Source: Trichobilharzia szidati (taxonomy: Eukaryota > Platyhelminthes > Trematoda > Strigeidida > Schistosomatidae). Taken from it: a stretch of 64,000 bases of DNA. Below are positions 42,919 to 53,689 of this stretch, piece after piece. Within the stretch, counting starts at the first letter, position 1; each line of letters begins with the position of its first letter. A program made the translations under genes and the position numbers. The stretch lies in the NCBI GenBank assembly GCA_944472155.2, contig OX235274.1, forward strand, positions 35,834,052 through 35,898,051. Direction: 5' to 3'. The notes beneath the pieces are model-generated. The model was given only the letters and a program-made list of their open reading frames with translations. It ran no database searches and was not told where the DNA came from.

Positions 42919-43559
42919 CCTTGAGAACATAAGTGGATTGTGTAACTTATTCAAGCGAAGAATAAGCAGTTTTCGTTCTTCAGAGCTTTATAGATTTCAA
43001 AGTACAAGCAATAACTAAATTAACACTGCTGAATAGTTTTAAGCTGGGTCTAAATCACACCCCCATTTTGAAAATTTGAAATTGGGTTGATTAATCCATT
43101 GCACTTGACAAAGACGACCTAATCTAAACTTATACAACTTTTGGGCAGATATTACCAATTTTTACGGGCGCTTTTTTTTCAGATACCTACCAAGATTATA
43201 ATCATAATTCAAATTTTGATAAGCCATCAGAATAAACTATGTCAGTGTAGAACTGGGAACAGCAGTGTGTAAGTTCATGTTATTACACATAGAAGTAACT
43301 CACAAAAGAAGAAACCAAAACTACAACGGACAAATGACAATGAGATGGAGACGATACCTATATAAAATACGAGTGAGGATTCTCAGGGTCTGTTAGATGA
43401 GGAGAGAGTGCACTGTGTACCGATGTAAACCCTCTCAAAATTTCCTTTTAAGATCCTTCAACCGCGGACCTTTAAGTTCTCAGAACTATAGCCCAACAAT
43501 TTACAACTGTCTACTTGAGTGAGAGCAATAGTCAGTGACTGCATGGATAGATGTCAGTA
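42919..43559. other. No supported feature
   Basis: Non-coding, no repeat recognised. Confidence 0.4.
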
Positions 43560-43935
43560 GTTAGTCTGATCACCTTAAACTCTACTAATCTGCGCCTAAT
43601 TCAGGTACCAGTTCACACTATGAGTAGCCCATATTTCAGTCAACTCAACAGATGAAGCTTTATAACCTCATAGGTCGAGTTATCTTTCCCAGCGGAAACT
43701 CTACGCCTAACTCCATTATGACTGAACAAAGTCAAGTATAACCTCACATCCAACAAAGATGACACAATTTGTCATTTACCGAACAAGTCTTCTCTATTCG
43801 TTCTGAGATTTGATTAGGGTCCATTTCACTAGAACTCATGAAACTTCTCAAATAAATGAAGTAGCCAACACACTCAACTAGTTCACTGTCTGTCACTCCA
43901 ATAGAAGTTTGTGTAGATCACTCCTACAGCATTCA
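43560..43935 (-). mobile_element. Non-LTR retroelement C-terminal RT fragment
   Basis: The minus strand near 43920-43660 translates to a degraded block ELVE-x-VGYF-x-YL, ISERI-x-K-T, as in the post-RT region of the YADD-type family. Many stops. Confidence 0.45.
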
Positions 43936-44104
43936 CAAATAACTATGACATAAAATCAGCTTTCGGTGCAATCCATTTCGGAGTTTATGAATATACTATT
44001 AGTTTCAAAGAAATTAAACTCAATTTAGATTTATGTGAAAAGTTGAAAGATAGGCAGACTAAATGAGGAGTCTTTTTCAGCATTGTTACAGTTTTACATA
44101 ATTA
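43936..44104. other. Spacer, nothing recognised
   Basis: AT-rich non-coding. Confidence 0.35.
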
Positions 44105-44460
44105 CCCGGCCGATAACTGCTACCTTGCCGTGGTGGTCGGGCTTGAATGCCGCAGTGACCCAACAAGCTAAACTGGCTGGGACTCATGTCCCTGCAGGTC
44201 CTACCATGTCAGGAAGGTTGTTTGGATAGCGGTTAGACTAAAAGCAGTTACCATGGGGTACATGGGCTCCAGAATCCAATCGGATCAAATGGTGTATGAA
44301 CCAATATGTGTCACCGGCAACCATGGGAACGTAGCTCCTGACGCTGCTCCGCTGCCTTGCGGATTAGACTCCAAGTGAAAGGCTCGGGGGGTGGTCCCTT
44401 AAGAAAACCACCTGCTTCGGTCTGGGCACCCGGGCAGTATCTCATCCCTCACACAATAAA
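44105..44460 (+). mobile_element. 5' UTR-like segment of a YADD-type non-LTR element
   Basis: GC-richer than its surroundings (GCCGTGGTGGTCGGGCTTGA, AGGCTCGGGGGGTGGTCCC). It shares ordered blocks, in the opposite orientation, with 34010-34250. No ORF follows intact, so only the 5' end is left. Confidence 0.55.
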
Positions 44461-45504
44461 TGAAATGAAGCAATGAACTGTTATGGAAACTCACCGCGCG
44501 CTCGCAAAAATGATTTCAGGAAATAATGATACCTCAAGCAACTTATGTCCTTCCAACCTTACTTTTATTTTTATACTTAGATTCCTGTATTTTACCTTTG
44601 CTCACCTTGACTTCTTAACCTTCGACAGCCTTTCGCCTTTGTCTGGATTCCTAGCCTATCTGTGTCGTTTCGAGATGTTAATGAGTAGCCCTCAAAATGG
44701 TTGTCCCCAATGTGACATCTAACACAGATATCCTGAAACCGCGTGCCGTTATCGGATATGGCCAAGAATCGTAATCAATGGCGAACGTGTTGCAATTTCC
44801 TTCTTTCTTCCCTTCCTGATGATACTTAACGAATACTGTGTGAACTTGTTAAACATGACTGTTTTCCTTCCAGATGAAGTTCTTTATCCGTTTTCTACTT
44901 ATATTTTTACTTTTAATCTATGTTGTTTTATTATTATTGTGTGGCGCATCTTTCTTGGTGCCATATTGTACCAAGTTTTTTCTGCGTTTAAATAATAATA
45001 ATACATAGTTACTGACTGTATTGATTAGTTTGAAAAATGGAGCTTATTACAGTGTTAGTATGCTGAGTTTGATGTGATTTTTAGAGATACATATGCATTC
45101 AAGTTCGTGTTCTGCATTTAAACGCTATGTGGGTTTCTTGTGCCAGTCACAAATCGTGTGTGATCCCACGTGAGGAATAACGGTTGCAAGCTTCATTTTC
45201 TCAACGTATTAATAACAATTTCAAGGCGCTGGGTCATAAATTCTCCACAAAGAAATCTAATCCTTGGATATATGTTCTCAGTCAGTTCAAAACAGTTTCA
45301 CTATTTTTCACAAAGGACGCACGAGCTTCTCAAAAGTTCAAATCTTTAGCATATTTTGACTGAACAAAGTTACTATAGTATTCAGATTCTTCAGTTCTTA
45401 ATTTACTGAATAACATTGAAGCTTTTTGAAACAAATTTTGCCTATAAGCAAACGCATTCACTTCATTCAAGACCAAAATATCAAACAGTAAAAGAAGACA
45501 ATCC
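44461..45504. other. No supported gene
   Basis: AT-rich. A 79-codon frame at 44483-44722 has no family motif. An (ATA)n-type run near 44990 precedes unassigned sequence. Confidence 0.4.
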
Positions 45505-45854
45505 TGTAACAACAGAAGACAAGGGCCAGGCAACAGACCGTTTATTGAGAAAATCTACAGATATTTATAGATTTTTATGCACATTATTATTCGTTATTGT
45601 TAGCAGAGAAGCAACGTCTTCTGATTGGTTGTTTTCTTACTGAAGGTTATTCTGTACTGCCTGTGACCGTTTCTTAGAAAGTAAAGTCATATATCTGCGA
45701 ATCGTATTTGCACACGCTAAGTGTGCCGTGATTGGTTGATGAGTTCCTCAAAGTTAAGCTTTGTTATTGTTTGTTTTTTCATGACGCCGATTTGGGACGT
45801 GAACATTGACGTAAATCGTTGTTAACAATTTTGTCTTGCAGACAGCTCTCACCA
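45505..45854 (-). mobile_element. LTR of the same family, inverted
   Basis: Reads on the minus strand from TGGTGAGAGCTGTCTGCAAG (45854) to CTTCTGTTGTTACA (45505). No perfect flanking duplication is seen (AATCC and CAGTC), so the ends may have mutated or recombined. Confidence 0.7.
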
Positions 45855-46193
45855 CAGTCTGACCATCATCTACAATATAAATGACATTAACTGTAAAAAT
45901 ACTGTATCGGACTAATAATCTGCAGGTTGGCGGTTGAGATCTTTCTCTGATCCAGATTACTATTTCACCTTCAGTCATCACCTATGGAATCAAGAACTAA
46001 AGAGTACTTAACACTACAACTCTCTAATTAATGTGAAGTTAATCGGACATTCTAATCAATCAAATTATTCTCATTCTTAGCAGCAGAGTCAGTCAGTACC
46101 TTATTGCTCAATCATCGTACATCTAAACTTCTGTGTTGCTTCATTCTTCGAAGTTGTACGAAGGCGGCCTGCTTCAATCACTGGCCTACTGAA
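45855..46193. other. No supported feature
   Basis: Non-coding spacer ending in an ATT-rich run that forms the tail of the next element. Confidence 0.4.
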
Positions 46194-46686
46194 ATTATTA
46201 TTATTATTATTGTTCCCTTGGGTTCCTAGTGGAACATAGGGCTTCAACTGCACGTCTCCACTTGTTTCTGTCTTCTGCTGTACATTTCACCTGCATCCAT
46301 GTTAATCCATACTGTTTCAGTTCCTCTTCACACGATCTCCTCCATGTCACCCTTGGACGTCCCACTCACCGCTTCCATTTCGGGTTCCACTCGAGCTATA
46401 GCCTGACGCGCGATGTCACACAGCGACCTCCTCAGCGAGTGTCCAATCCATCTCCACTTTCTCCTGCATATTTTTTGAGCGATTGTTTTGTTCTTGTTTT
46501 GTTTGTCCCCATAGTTTCTTGTTGGTGATTCTTTCCAGCCATCTGATCTTCAGAATAGAACGAAGACAGTTGTTGATAAAGGTCTGCAACAGGCTGTTGG
46601 AAATATTCTTTGTGACCCGCCAAGTTTCTGATCCGTATAGAAGAACTGACTTGATGTTTGTATTGAAAATCCGAAATTGCTTTCCA
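46194..46686 (-). mobile_element. RTE retrotransposon 3' end with (AAT)n tail
   Basis: The reverse complement runs from the LLYGSET-like block through [14 protein letters not shown] and WIGH.LRR to the 3' tail TTCCACTAGGAACCCAAGGG followed by AATAATAATA. Very similar to 58538-59222. 5'-truncated. Confidence 0.8.
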
Positions 46687-47235
46687 CCATAAAGTTTAAT
46701 TTCACCGTTCAGTTATATCAAATGACCTAAATAAGAAATTGCGAGCTGATTTAACTTGCTTCTAAGTAAACACTAAGCAATTCATCAATGAAATGAAGAT
46801 ATACTTCAGATTATTACTTTATATGCAAATCCTGTATTAGAAGAGAATAGTATTTTGGAACTGAATACGCTGAAAAGTTTTATACCATATGTTCGCATAT
46901 TTTCTGAAATGAAGCTTTATTATTATTATTATGATTCTTTTTTTTTTTTTTGAAAAGTGTTCAACAGGACGACCTTATTTTTCACTAATTTTCACTCTTG
47001 AATAATTAATATGAATAAAAACAATTTTTAAACTTTTATCGCTTATTTCTAGTCTGTTCAAATGGAATTTCAACATTTTCGCCTTAATCTCAGAGTAAAG
47101 TTAAAAGACTAATTGTATAAATGGATTCGAGTTATAATAATAGGCTAACCGTTTTCTCAACATTTAAGGTGATTCAGTAGTAAACTTTGCATTTCAAATG
47201 AACTGTCTTCAAGATTTGACTGAATAGTTCTAAAA
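46687..47235. other. No supported feature
   Basis: AT-rich. ATT and poly-T runs near 46920-46950. Confidence 0.4.
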
Positions 47236-47239
47236 TATT

Positions 47240-47400
47240 TGGGCGCCGAGTGAGAAGTAGACATTTGTAAAAAATTATATTTGTAAAATCTCAGCGAAAT
47301 TGAAATGATTAATTCCAACGTTTCGTTCGGCAATCTGCTCCGAACTTCTTCAGGGAAATTAATCGAAATTAACATAACAGAGGTTTATATATAAAAGAAA
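47240..47400 (-). repeat. Inverted-repeat arm with hammerhead-like motif (PLE-type terminus)
   Basis: The minus strand reads CCTGAAGAAGTTCGGAGCAG, ATTGCCGAACGAAACGTTGG, then a T-rich flank. The + strand copy is at 47995-48160. GTTCGG pairs with CCGAAC between CTGAAGA and GAAAC. Confidence 0.6.
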
Positions 47401-47994
47401 CGTCACTAGTTTTTAAAAACTTTGTCCAATCATGAGTCATTCAAGAAGTATAATAAACAAAATTGTATGAGCTGTGATCAAAATTTGATCTCGGACTTAC
47501 AAATATTGGTCTACCTTTGTTAAACACTTTAAACAGAGTGTGTATGTGTGTGTGGGTAAACACTTGTAAAGCATTCCTTAACGTCTCCATAAGAAGATAT
47601 GGACAGTCGAGAATTTTGACCAAGTATTAATAATTAGTGATACATATCCATTTTTATCTATTAATAAGGATTTCCTATGCATCAGCTAACATCACGCCTT
47701 CATGTCTGTTCAAACTGTTAGTATCTAGAATTTTATGATTAGACATATTTTCAAAATTATGGTGTTTAGGGTTAGCGTTTAGTAGAAGCACCCTGTCGGA
47801 CTTATTGCTTTGCCTTCTTTCTGAAGATTGAGCCGTTTTATTCGACCTACTGGAGTTGTCAGGTGACTCGACAGCAACGGATTTAGGATATGCATTCTGT
47901 TGCAGACAACGGAGAGTGAAAACACGATGATTGTACCAAATACACAGTATCTTTGTTAATTTAATTCGATTGCAAAATAATTCAAATGAACTGT
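47401..47994. other. Interior between two inverted arms, non-coding
   Basis: About 600 bp without coding signal. A short (GT)n lies near 47538. It could be the remnant interior of one element bounded by the arms. Confidence 0.4.
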
Positions 47995-48160
47995 GATGTT
48001 TCTTTTATACATAAACCTCTGTTATGTTAATTTCGATTAATTTCCCTGAAGAAGTTCGGAGCAGATTGCCAAACGAAACGTTGGAATTACTCATTTCAAT
48101 CTCGCTGAGATTTTGCAAATATAATTTTTTACAAACTTTGCATTTATTGCTATTCTTTGA
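47995..48160 (+). repeat. Inverted-repeat arm with hammerhead-like motif, plus copy
   Basis: Mirrors 47240-47400, including CCCTGAAGAAGTTCGGAGC and ACGAAACGTTGGAATTACTC. Here CCGAAC has become CCAAAC, which weakens the stem. Confidence 0.6.
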
Positions 48161-48299
48161 GGAATAACATGTCGACATAAGACACATGATACGGCAGTTA
48201 GTGCTGAAGAGAGTCGGTCTTTTAACAGCTAAAATGCTTCTTCTGATAGTCGCTGATATAAGAAAGGGAATGACAATTAAAACAACTATATACCTTACT

Positions 48300-48640
48300 G
48301 GTAATGAAATATGTTTTCAATTAGACCTCATCAAGCTTAACTATACATAGCTTTACAAATAAATATTAAAATATTATCGACAATTCAGAGAAGACGATTT
48401 TCTTTATGTTTGCCTCTGGCTTCTTTTCAACTTATGTGTGTTTATAAATTCACCTGCTCCTGTGGCTGCACAAAGTGTACACTTTTCAAACGCATCCCTG
48501 AAAATTACCCGGCGTGTTTAGCAAAAGGACAACGTAAGACAGTTAACAGCTCAATTATCGAGCACTTAGTGAATTCAGGCCATGTAGCTCCACCAGAGTC
48601 ATCTTTCGAGATTATCTACTAGGTGAGGCCAAATGGTACA
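48300..48640 (+). mobile_element. Penelope-like element, GIY-YIG fragment
   Basis: The non-coding lead (TTTTCAATTAGACCTCATCA) matches 36598-36650. The + frame at 48410-48622 then gives VYKFTCSCGC and an ACLAKGQRKTVNSSIIEHLV block, a PLE endonuclease domain with the second motif deleted. Confidence 0.65.
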
Positions 48641-48954
48641 AGGGACGTGATGTATCGGTTCGTGTATGGAGGAGGCGTTGGCAACTGGCCAATACAATCC
48701 CGAACTCTGGTCTTAACCCCTTTTCATTAATCGTTCCCTGTAAATATTCTTTTTTTTTAAAATTTCTAATGATTACTATACTTTTCCTTTAATAATTAAT
48801 TCACTATTATTACTCTCATTTGTTCGTTTTGTATGTTTTCTCACCCTCTTCACACTTGTTAAATGGAAATTCAACTACCATTCTTCTCACTCAATAAAAA
48901 TTTTAATCTTATCAAATTTAAAAATATTAGTTCCCTTTATGAATTTAGACAAAG
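48641..48954. other. No supported feature
   Basis: AT-rich non-coding sequence. Confidence 0.4.
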
Positions 48955-49490
48955 CAATAAGAAGACGTAATTTGTCTGAATCGTTTGTGTAATGTATTTG
49001 CGCAACACATTTCGAACAATCTGATCACACATGGACTTGTCATAGGAATATATATGATATTAATAAAGAGTTAAGAGGTGAGAAAATAGACTTAGGTCAA
49101 GTTAAAAGGACATATTGAAGGTTAAAATAACAATGAAGATCACTAAATCAAAGAAGGGAGGTAACACTACATCTTCTATGGTGTCAAAACAAAGTTTACC
49201 AAGGAATCTAGGTTTAGTGTGATGACGAATTGTTGCCTTGAACGCATAAAGATGCTTTACACTTTCTGATTACCAGCTAGGTCTTTCACAAACTTTATGG
49301 TACGACCCAAACACTTTTTATGGATAGGTTTAAAAGATGTGTTAACGTTAATCTTGTCCTGTCTCTATAATATGTTTCGCAATAGAACAGCTAGGTATCC
49401 TGTTCTCACCATTAATGGGTTCTGAAGATTCTGTTTACTTCTCGAGCCATTTAGGAATATGTTCTGAAGCCATCCCTTAATTGCAGAGAT
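48955..49490 (-). mobile_element. Decayed Penelope-like element fragment
   Basis: Minus-strand translation at about 49480-49200 gives PSKWLEK, CSIAKHIIETG and FGSYHKVCERPSW-like blocks, as in the C-terminal part of PLE endonucleases. The flank near 48990 (GTATTTGCGCAACACATTTC) resembles 49995. Frames are shattered. Confidence 0.45.
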
Positions 49491-49679
49491 CGATGAGTCC
49501 TCCCTATGTGTGTGTGTCCACACATACATTCAAATCGGTAAATACAGTGGGATGTGACATCATTTTTCGCATGTTCAAAGGGCTTAGATGGATGGATATA
49601 TTGGTTTCACATGCTCAATTATTATGATATTAGCTGCATAAGATGTCTTTTTAACAGCAGTGTTCAATCATTGTCTAGT

Positions 49680-49845
49680 TATCATATCAAGTTGATATGA
49701 TTATGAGCAATAGTTTATGCTCCAGACGTCAGTTAATATTTCTGTACAACACTGTGTGATTTGTCAAAATGATATCTTATCCATAATGGAGTTATGCTCT
49801 ACCACAGTGCCCAAGTTTTATACTTATATCAATAATACATAATTT
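49680..49845 (+). repeat. Stem-loop repeat family ending CACAGTGCCCAAG
   Basis: TTGATATGATTATGAGCAAT, a GAGCA/TGCTC hairpin, then TTATCCATAATGGAGTTATG and TACCACAGTGCCCAAGTTTT. An inverted copy is at 63655-63815, and a short copy of the end is at 10965. Confidence 0.55.
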
Positions 49846-50351
49846 AGTGTCAATAGCTAAATGAATAAATAGTTTATACATGGTTAATCTATGCTTCATA
49901 TTACTTGGTTCAATCCGTAATTGATGATCAAAAAAATTCCTTACTCTTTTGATGACACGATAAGGAGACTTTAATGATCATAAAGGTGAAGTGTATTTAC
50001 GCAACAAATTTCTGACTTGCAAACCACACACGTACTTGTAATACGCATTTATATAAAAGGCAATAGAACATAAAGGATCACAGCTCTCATCAATTTAGGT
50101 TAAATGTTTGCAAGTCACGGTCACATATAAGAGGTAGGGAAATGCAGTGCAAAAAATGAGGTAATTAAAGGAGGGGAGGGATGAAAATATTATTCAATAA
50201 AATGAACCATTAGTTCTAAAATAGGTTTATATTGATGGAGATTGTGATCCTTTATGTCAAAAAAATCTAAAAAGCATACTGATAATCATTTGAGTTGATT
50301 CAAGTTTAATGGCGCACAAATTGACCTCCTCATGTAAACTGTTTATTCGGT
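49846..50351. other. No clear feature
   Basis: Contains a segment (GTGTATTTACGCAACAAATT) like 48990, suggesting another old PLE terminus. Nothing coding. Confidence 0.4.
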
Positions 50352-51505
50352 GGCAAAGTTAAACTTTCAGCACCACTAACAGCCAATCAGCAAACGACCT
50401 TGAACGGACCAATCACATGAAGGAGGGATGTTTGATGAAAGAAAACGTGTATTTATAGAAAAAAGCATAAAACTGTTACAGAGGGTATATTTCTCTAACA
50501 TGTGAGAGAAACACCTCCCAGTTTAGCATAGGAGTGTCAATAGAGAAATCACACCACATTCTGCAAATATCTCCATCCAAATGGCTAAAAGTGAGATCCT
50601 TTTGGGATCCATTTATAGCCCTAATCCTATTTTTCAACCTTCCCCAAAAATCCTTCATTAGAATTTGTGTGTGTCCTCGTAACAGGATCGAAAAAATCAC
50701 TGGAATGGTTCACTCTATGATGAATATATCCAAGAGATGACAGAGAGTTGTAACCTTTCCATTCATCCATATGTATTATTGATACCCTTTTCACAAGTCT
50801 GATAATAATAGGTATTAGAGTAGTTGCCTTTCTATCTGCTATTCTTTCCACGAATCCTTTTTGGAAGGAGGTGTCGTATAAACCAATTACCCAAATATTG
50901 TTGGCTTGCTGGAAACCACGGTTGTATTTTTTCTTCAGCAACACAGTTTCGTCCACATGCACAACGATGTCTTCTCCACCCAACAAAGAAGTAATTTTCT
51001 CCATTTTCCACGATGCAGTGTCTCTGCAGTGCTGTTACCACTGAACTGTTGAGACGAGGTTATTCTCGGTTTCAGCAGCTTCGGCTGTCACCGGCTGTTT
51101 TAAGACTCAGTAGTTGCAAATATGCAAAATTTGCGTAAAAGAGAGATGCGACATTGCAAAAGAAGTTCCTACGAAATATTAAAATTGTTAGCTTACCTTC
51201 TCTAATACTAACTCGCCTCAAACAAATTGCACAACGATGGATATATCCATTAGTCGACCTGCTAAAGCTTTTTAAACTCATCACACCACCACACGAACAA
51301 ATTCTCTCCATCCTAAGCAACCCCAAATCCAGCAATACTGCAAAACATTATCCTCCTAAAAAATTGCAACCGTAACTTCCTTAAAGCACGCATTTGAAAC
51401 GAATCAAGCGCTATAAAACATTGAACTTGTGTTCATGAATCTCATTGGATAATTCGATGTAGTTCGCTGATTGGTATTTAATGGTGCTTAAAGTTTAATT
51501 TGGCC
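50352..51505 (-). mobile_element. Merlin-type (IS1016/ISXO2-like) DNA transposon with TIRs and TSD
   Basis: Terminal inverted repeats of about 45 bp: left GGCAAAGTTAAACTTTCAGC..AGCCAATCAGCAAAC, right (reversed) GGCCAAATTAAACTTTAAGC..ACCAATCAGCGAAC. An 8-bp duplication flanks them: TATTCGGT at 50344-50351 and TATTCGAT at 51506-51513 (one mismatch). The 1154-bp length and the single transposase fit Merlin. The transposase is broken, so the copy is non-autonomous. Confidence 0.85.
50476..51335 (-). pseudogene. Merlin transposase, two frameshifts
   Basis: Three frame segments on the minus strand. 51335-51100 has an N-terminal zinc ribbon (ICSCGG ... HRCAICLRRVSIREGK). 51004-50670 has the catalytic core: the first Asp in VVHVDETVLLKKKYNRG, then WVIGLYD, the second Asp in IIHMDEWKGYNSLSSLGYIH, VNHSSDFFDP and the Glu in HTNSNEGF. 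The last segment (to 50476) continues NRIRAINGSQKDLTFSHLDG to the end. The DDE triad is present, but the frames change between segments (around 51050 and 50660). Merlin transposases cut and paste with 8-9 bp duplications. Confidence 0.8.
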
Positions 51506-51513
51506 TATTCGAT

Positions 51514-51794
51514 AATCTATCGACACTGAATTATATGCATAAATCCATGAACATTCTTCGATTTGAGGTCTTGAGATATTGGCTCTCAGAAATAAAGCTG
51601 TGATGTTCATTAATTAACATTAGTGATGCTGATATTTCTTAAATTTTTGGGATTGGTCACCATCTAATCATCTCATTCAAGAGACGTAAATTTTATTCAT
51701 ATCTCAGATTTACCTTTCTTAAAGGGATGATTACTCATCATTTGCTTGAATTTTCGAATTCAAATATATTCGGATGAGTAAACATGAATGCATC
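51514..51794. other. Spacer without feature
   Basis: AT-rich non-coding. Confidence 0.35.
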
Positions 51795-53283
51795 TCATTC
51801 ATTTATTCCCCTTAATGAATTTGAACAAAGCAACAACTACAATTTTGGCAGAATAAAATGGTACCATCTTTTATTTCGTTGCCTTCTCGTCAGCTACTTA
51901 CAGGGCAAAGTCATTATTAAATGTATCTACAGAAACAATTTTAAAATAATTGCACAGAGTTCATTTTCAACAAAAATCAATCGATCAATATACGCATACA
52001 CTAATAATATATACATACATATATAAATGCAATATTACACCCTATTCCGAACAACAATAATAATCATACACAATGAAAACTTTTCAGCATCTCGCATTCG
52101 GATGAAAAATATCCAGTTACCAGGGTAAAGAAAGACTGATAACCGCTTCTTTCTGAACACACAAATCAGGTTTCAGGCGCTTGATGGAGATGGCTTCAGC
52201 AAACTTAAGGAGAATTGAGCTCTTTTGCTTATTGATAATTTTGAACGACTTTTCGACGTCCACCTCATGACCCGTGTCGAGGAGGTGCCAGGCGATGGCA
52301 CTGTTTAAAGCATTTGTTCCCTTTAGACGTAAGCTTTTTGGTACATCTTCAGAAAATCGTAGATATGCCCTTCTTTCTGTTCTTCTAATGTAACTGCTCC
52401 CGCAGATACATGTAAATTTGTATATACAGTTGGAGTCAACATGAGAAGGGTATCTATCGATTTTTGATTGCATCAAAGAGCGAGTTGTTCGATAGACGGG
52501 AACGAGCTTAGCTGCAGGGTAGGCTATGGCTAGTGATGTACTCAGCCTTCTGTTGATCATCGCTGAAATGTTTTCATCTTTATAATCAAGTTCAAAGTAG
52601 ATTGGCTTTTTTCTTACTGTGATTTGTTTTACATTTGTGACTTCAGATCCTCGCTCTATAGTACAGAGTCTTGACTAGACCACGTTTAAAGCTATTTGGA
52701 CAAAAGCTATTATAATGTAAGTATTGTCCTTTCCTTGTAGACTTTCGATAAATTGACTTTTGAAGACTACCGTCTTCTAGACGTTCCATGGTGATGTCGA
52801 GGAAGTGAAACTTCCTGTCACTTTCATGTTCCATAGTGAACTCAATATTGGCGTGCGCATCATTGAATAATCTTAGTAAGTGTGAAGCATGACTCTCATT
52901 TGCACACTATAAATGTGTCATCAACATATCGACAGTAGGAAGTTGTTTTGTCGATTGCATGCTTCAGCTTTGTTCTTTCAAGGTTGGACATGAATATATT
53001 TGCTAAAACAGGGCTAAGTGGACTGCCAATAGCTACACCATCTATTTTGCGGTATCTTTTGGAAAAACTGAAACTCTAAGATCTCCGGTTAAAACACTTC
53101 AATTTCTTCAGCTTTAGTTATGTAAACATTCATCCGTATAAAGAGAACACACTGAAATGACGTTCTTACCAACATTTGGCATGCAATGTAGGGTTGTGTT
53201 TTGACTGGGTATTTATCTGCTCCTGTATGTACTACAACTGGTAAATCGTAAGGATAATCGCCAGCAAACATGATCAGTAGTTA
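51795..53283 (-). mobile_element. Penelope-like element with RT and GIY-YIG domains, 5'-truncated
   Basis: The most complete PLE here. On the minus strand: part of the RT (53283-52640), the connector, the GIY-YIG endonuclease (52560-52117) and a 3' terminal region (to 51795). The 3' region is repeated at 58262-58530 and 1757-1845. Confidence 0.85.
52117..53271 (-). pseudogene. PLE polyprotein remnant (RT plus GIY-YIG)
   Basis: RT motifs on the minus strand: PYDLPVVVHTGADKY (53250), KIDGVAIGSPLSPVLANIFM (about 53045-52985), and the catalytic CRYVDDTFIVCK followed by a stop (52915). The thumb region reads FHFLDITMERLEDGSLQKS (52810). The endonuclease frame 52560-52117 contains CIYKFTCICGSSYIRRTERR (GIY-YIG core, with YIR for YIG), an R-x4-E-D block where H is usual, AWHLLDTGHEVDVEKSFKII, and AEAISIKRLKPDLCVQKEA at the C-terminus. 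At least three frame breaks. Confidence 0.8.
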
Positions 53284-53314
53284 GTATATTTCTGGCAGAA
53301 GAGCATTTCGATTT

Positions 53315-53640
53315 GACACTAGTAACTAGTGTGATGTGTCTAGTCCTCTCTTTGGTGCAGAATGAATTCTATCAGTCAGGTCGTAAGATGGCCACCATTC
53401 TAGGTAGCTCGCCATCACGGTGCACATTGATTTGATGAAATCAATCGCGAGCCCGAATTGCTCGGTGGTAACGTCTGTGACTGCAGCACTTACTAGGTGA
53501 CATGGGTTCGAATCTCAGAAAGGACATGAGTTCCTTCAAAGTTGCAGATACGCCTTGCTGACTGGTGAGTGTCAACTAGCACGAAACCTAGATATCCAAG
53601 GCTTCCTGCCGATTGCCTCGAACCATCTAATATCATAAGA
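53315..53640 (+). mobile_element. Hammerhead SINE family 3, full-length
   Basis: Upstream body (GACACTAGTAACTAGTGTGA, GGTGCAGAATGAATTCTATC), pseudo-tRNA head GAGCCCGAATTGCTCGGTGG, B box GGGTTCGAATC, ribozyme 53552-53602, and a 3' tail with CTTCCTGCCGATTGCCTCGA and CCATCTAATATCATA. Best reference copy of this family. Confidence 0.7.
53552..53602 (+). ncRNA. Hammerhead ribozyme, family 3
   Basis: Stem I GCCUUG pairs perfectly with CAAGGC after the cleavage site. The core reads CUGACUGGUGA (4 extra bases relative to CUGAUGA). Stem II is GUG/CAC with loop UCAACUAG, then GAAA, stem III CCUAGA and AUC before the stem I return. The insertion in the core argues against activity. Confidence 0.6.
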
Positions 53641-53689
53641 AGAGCATTTCAATAACCTGAATAGTCAGACTACACAAACCATTATCTAT

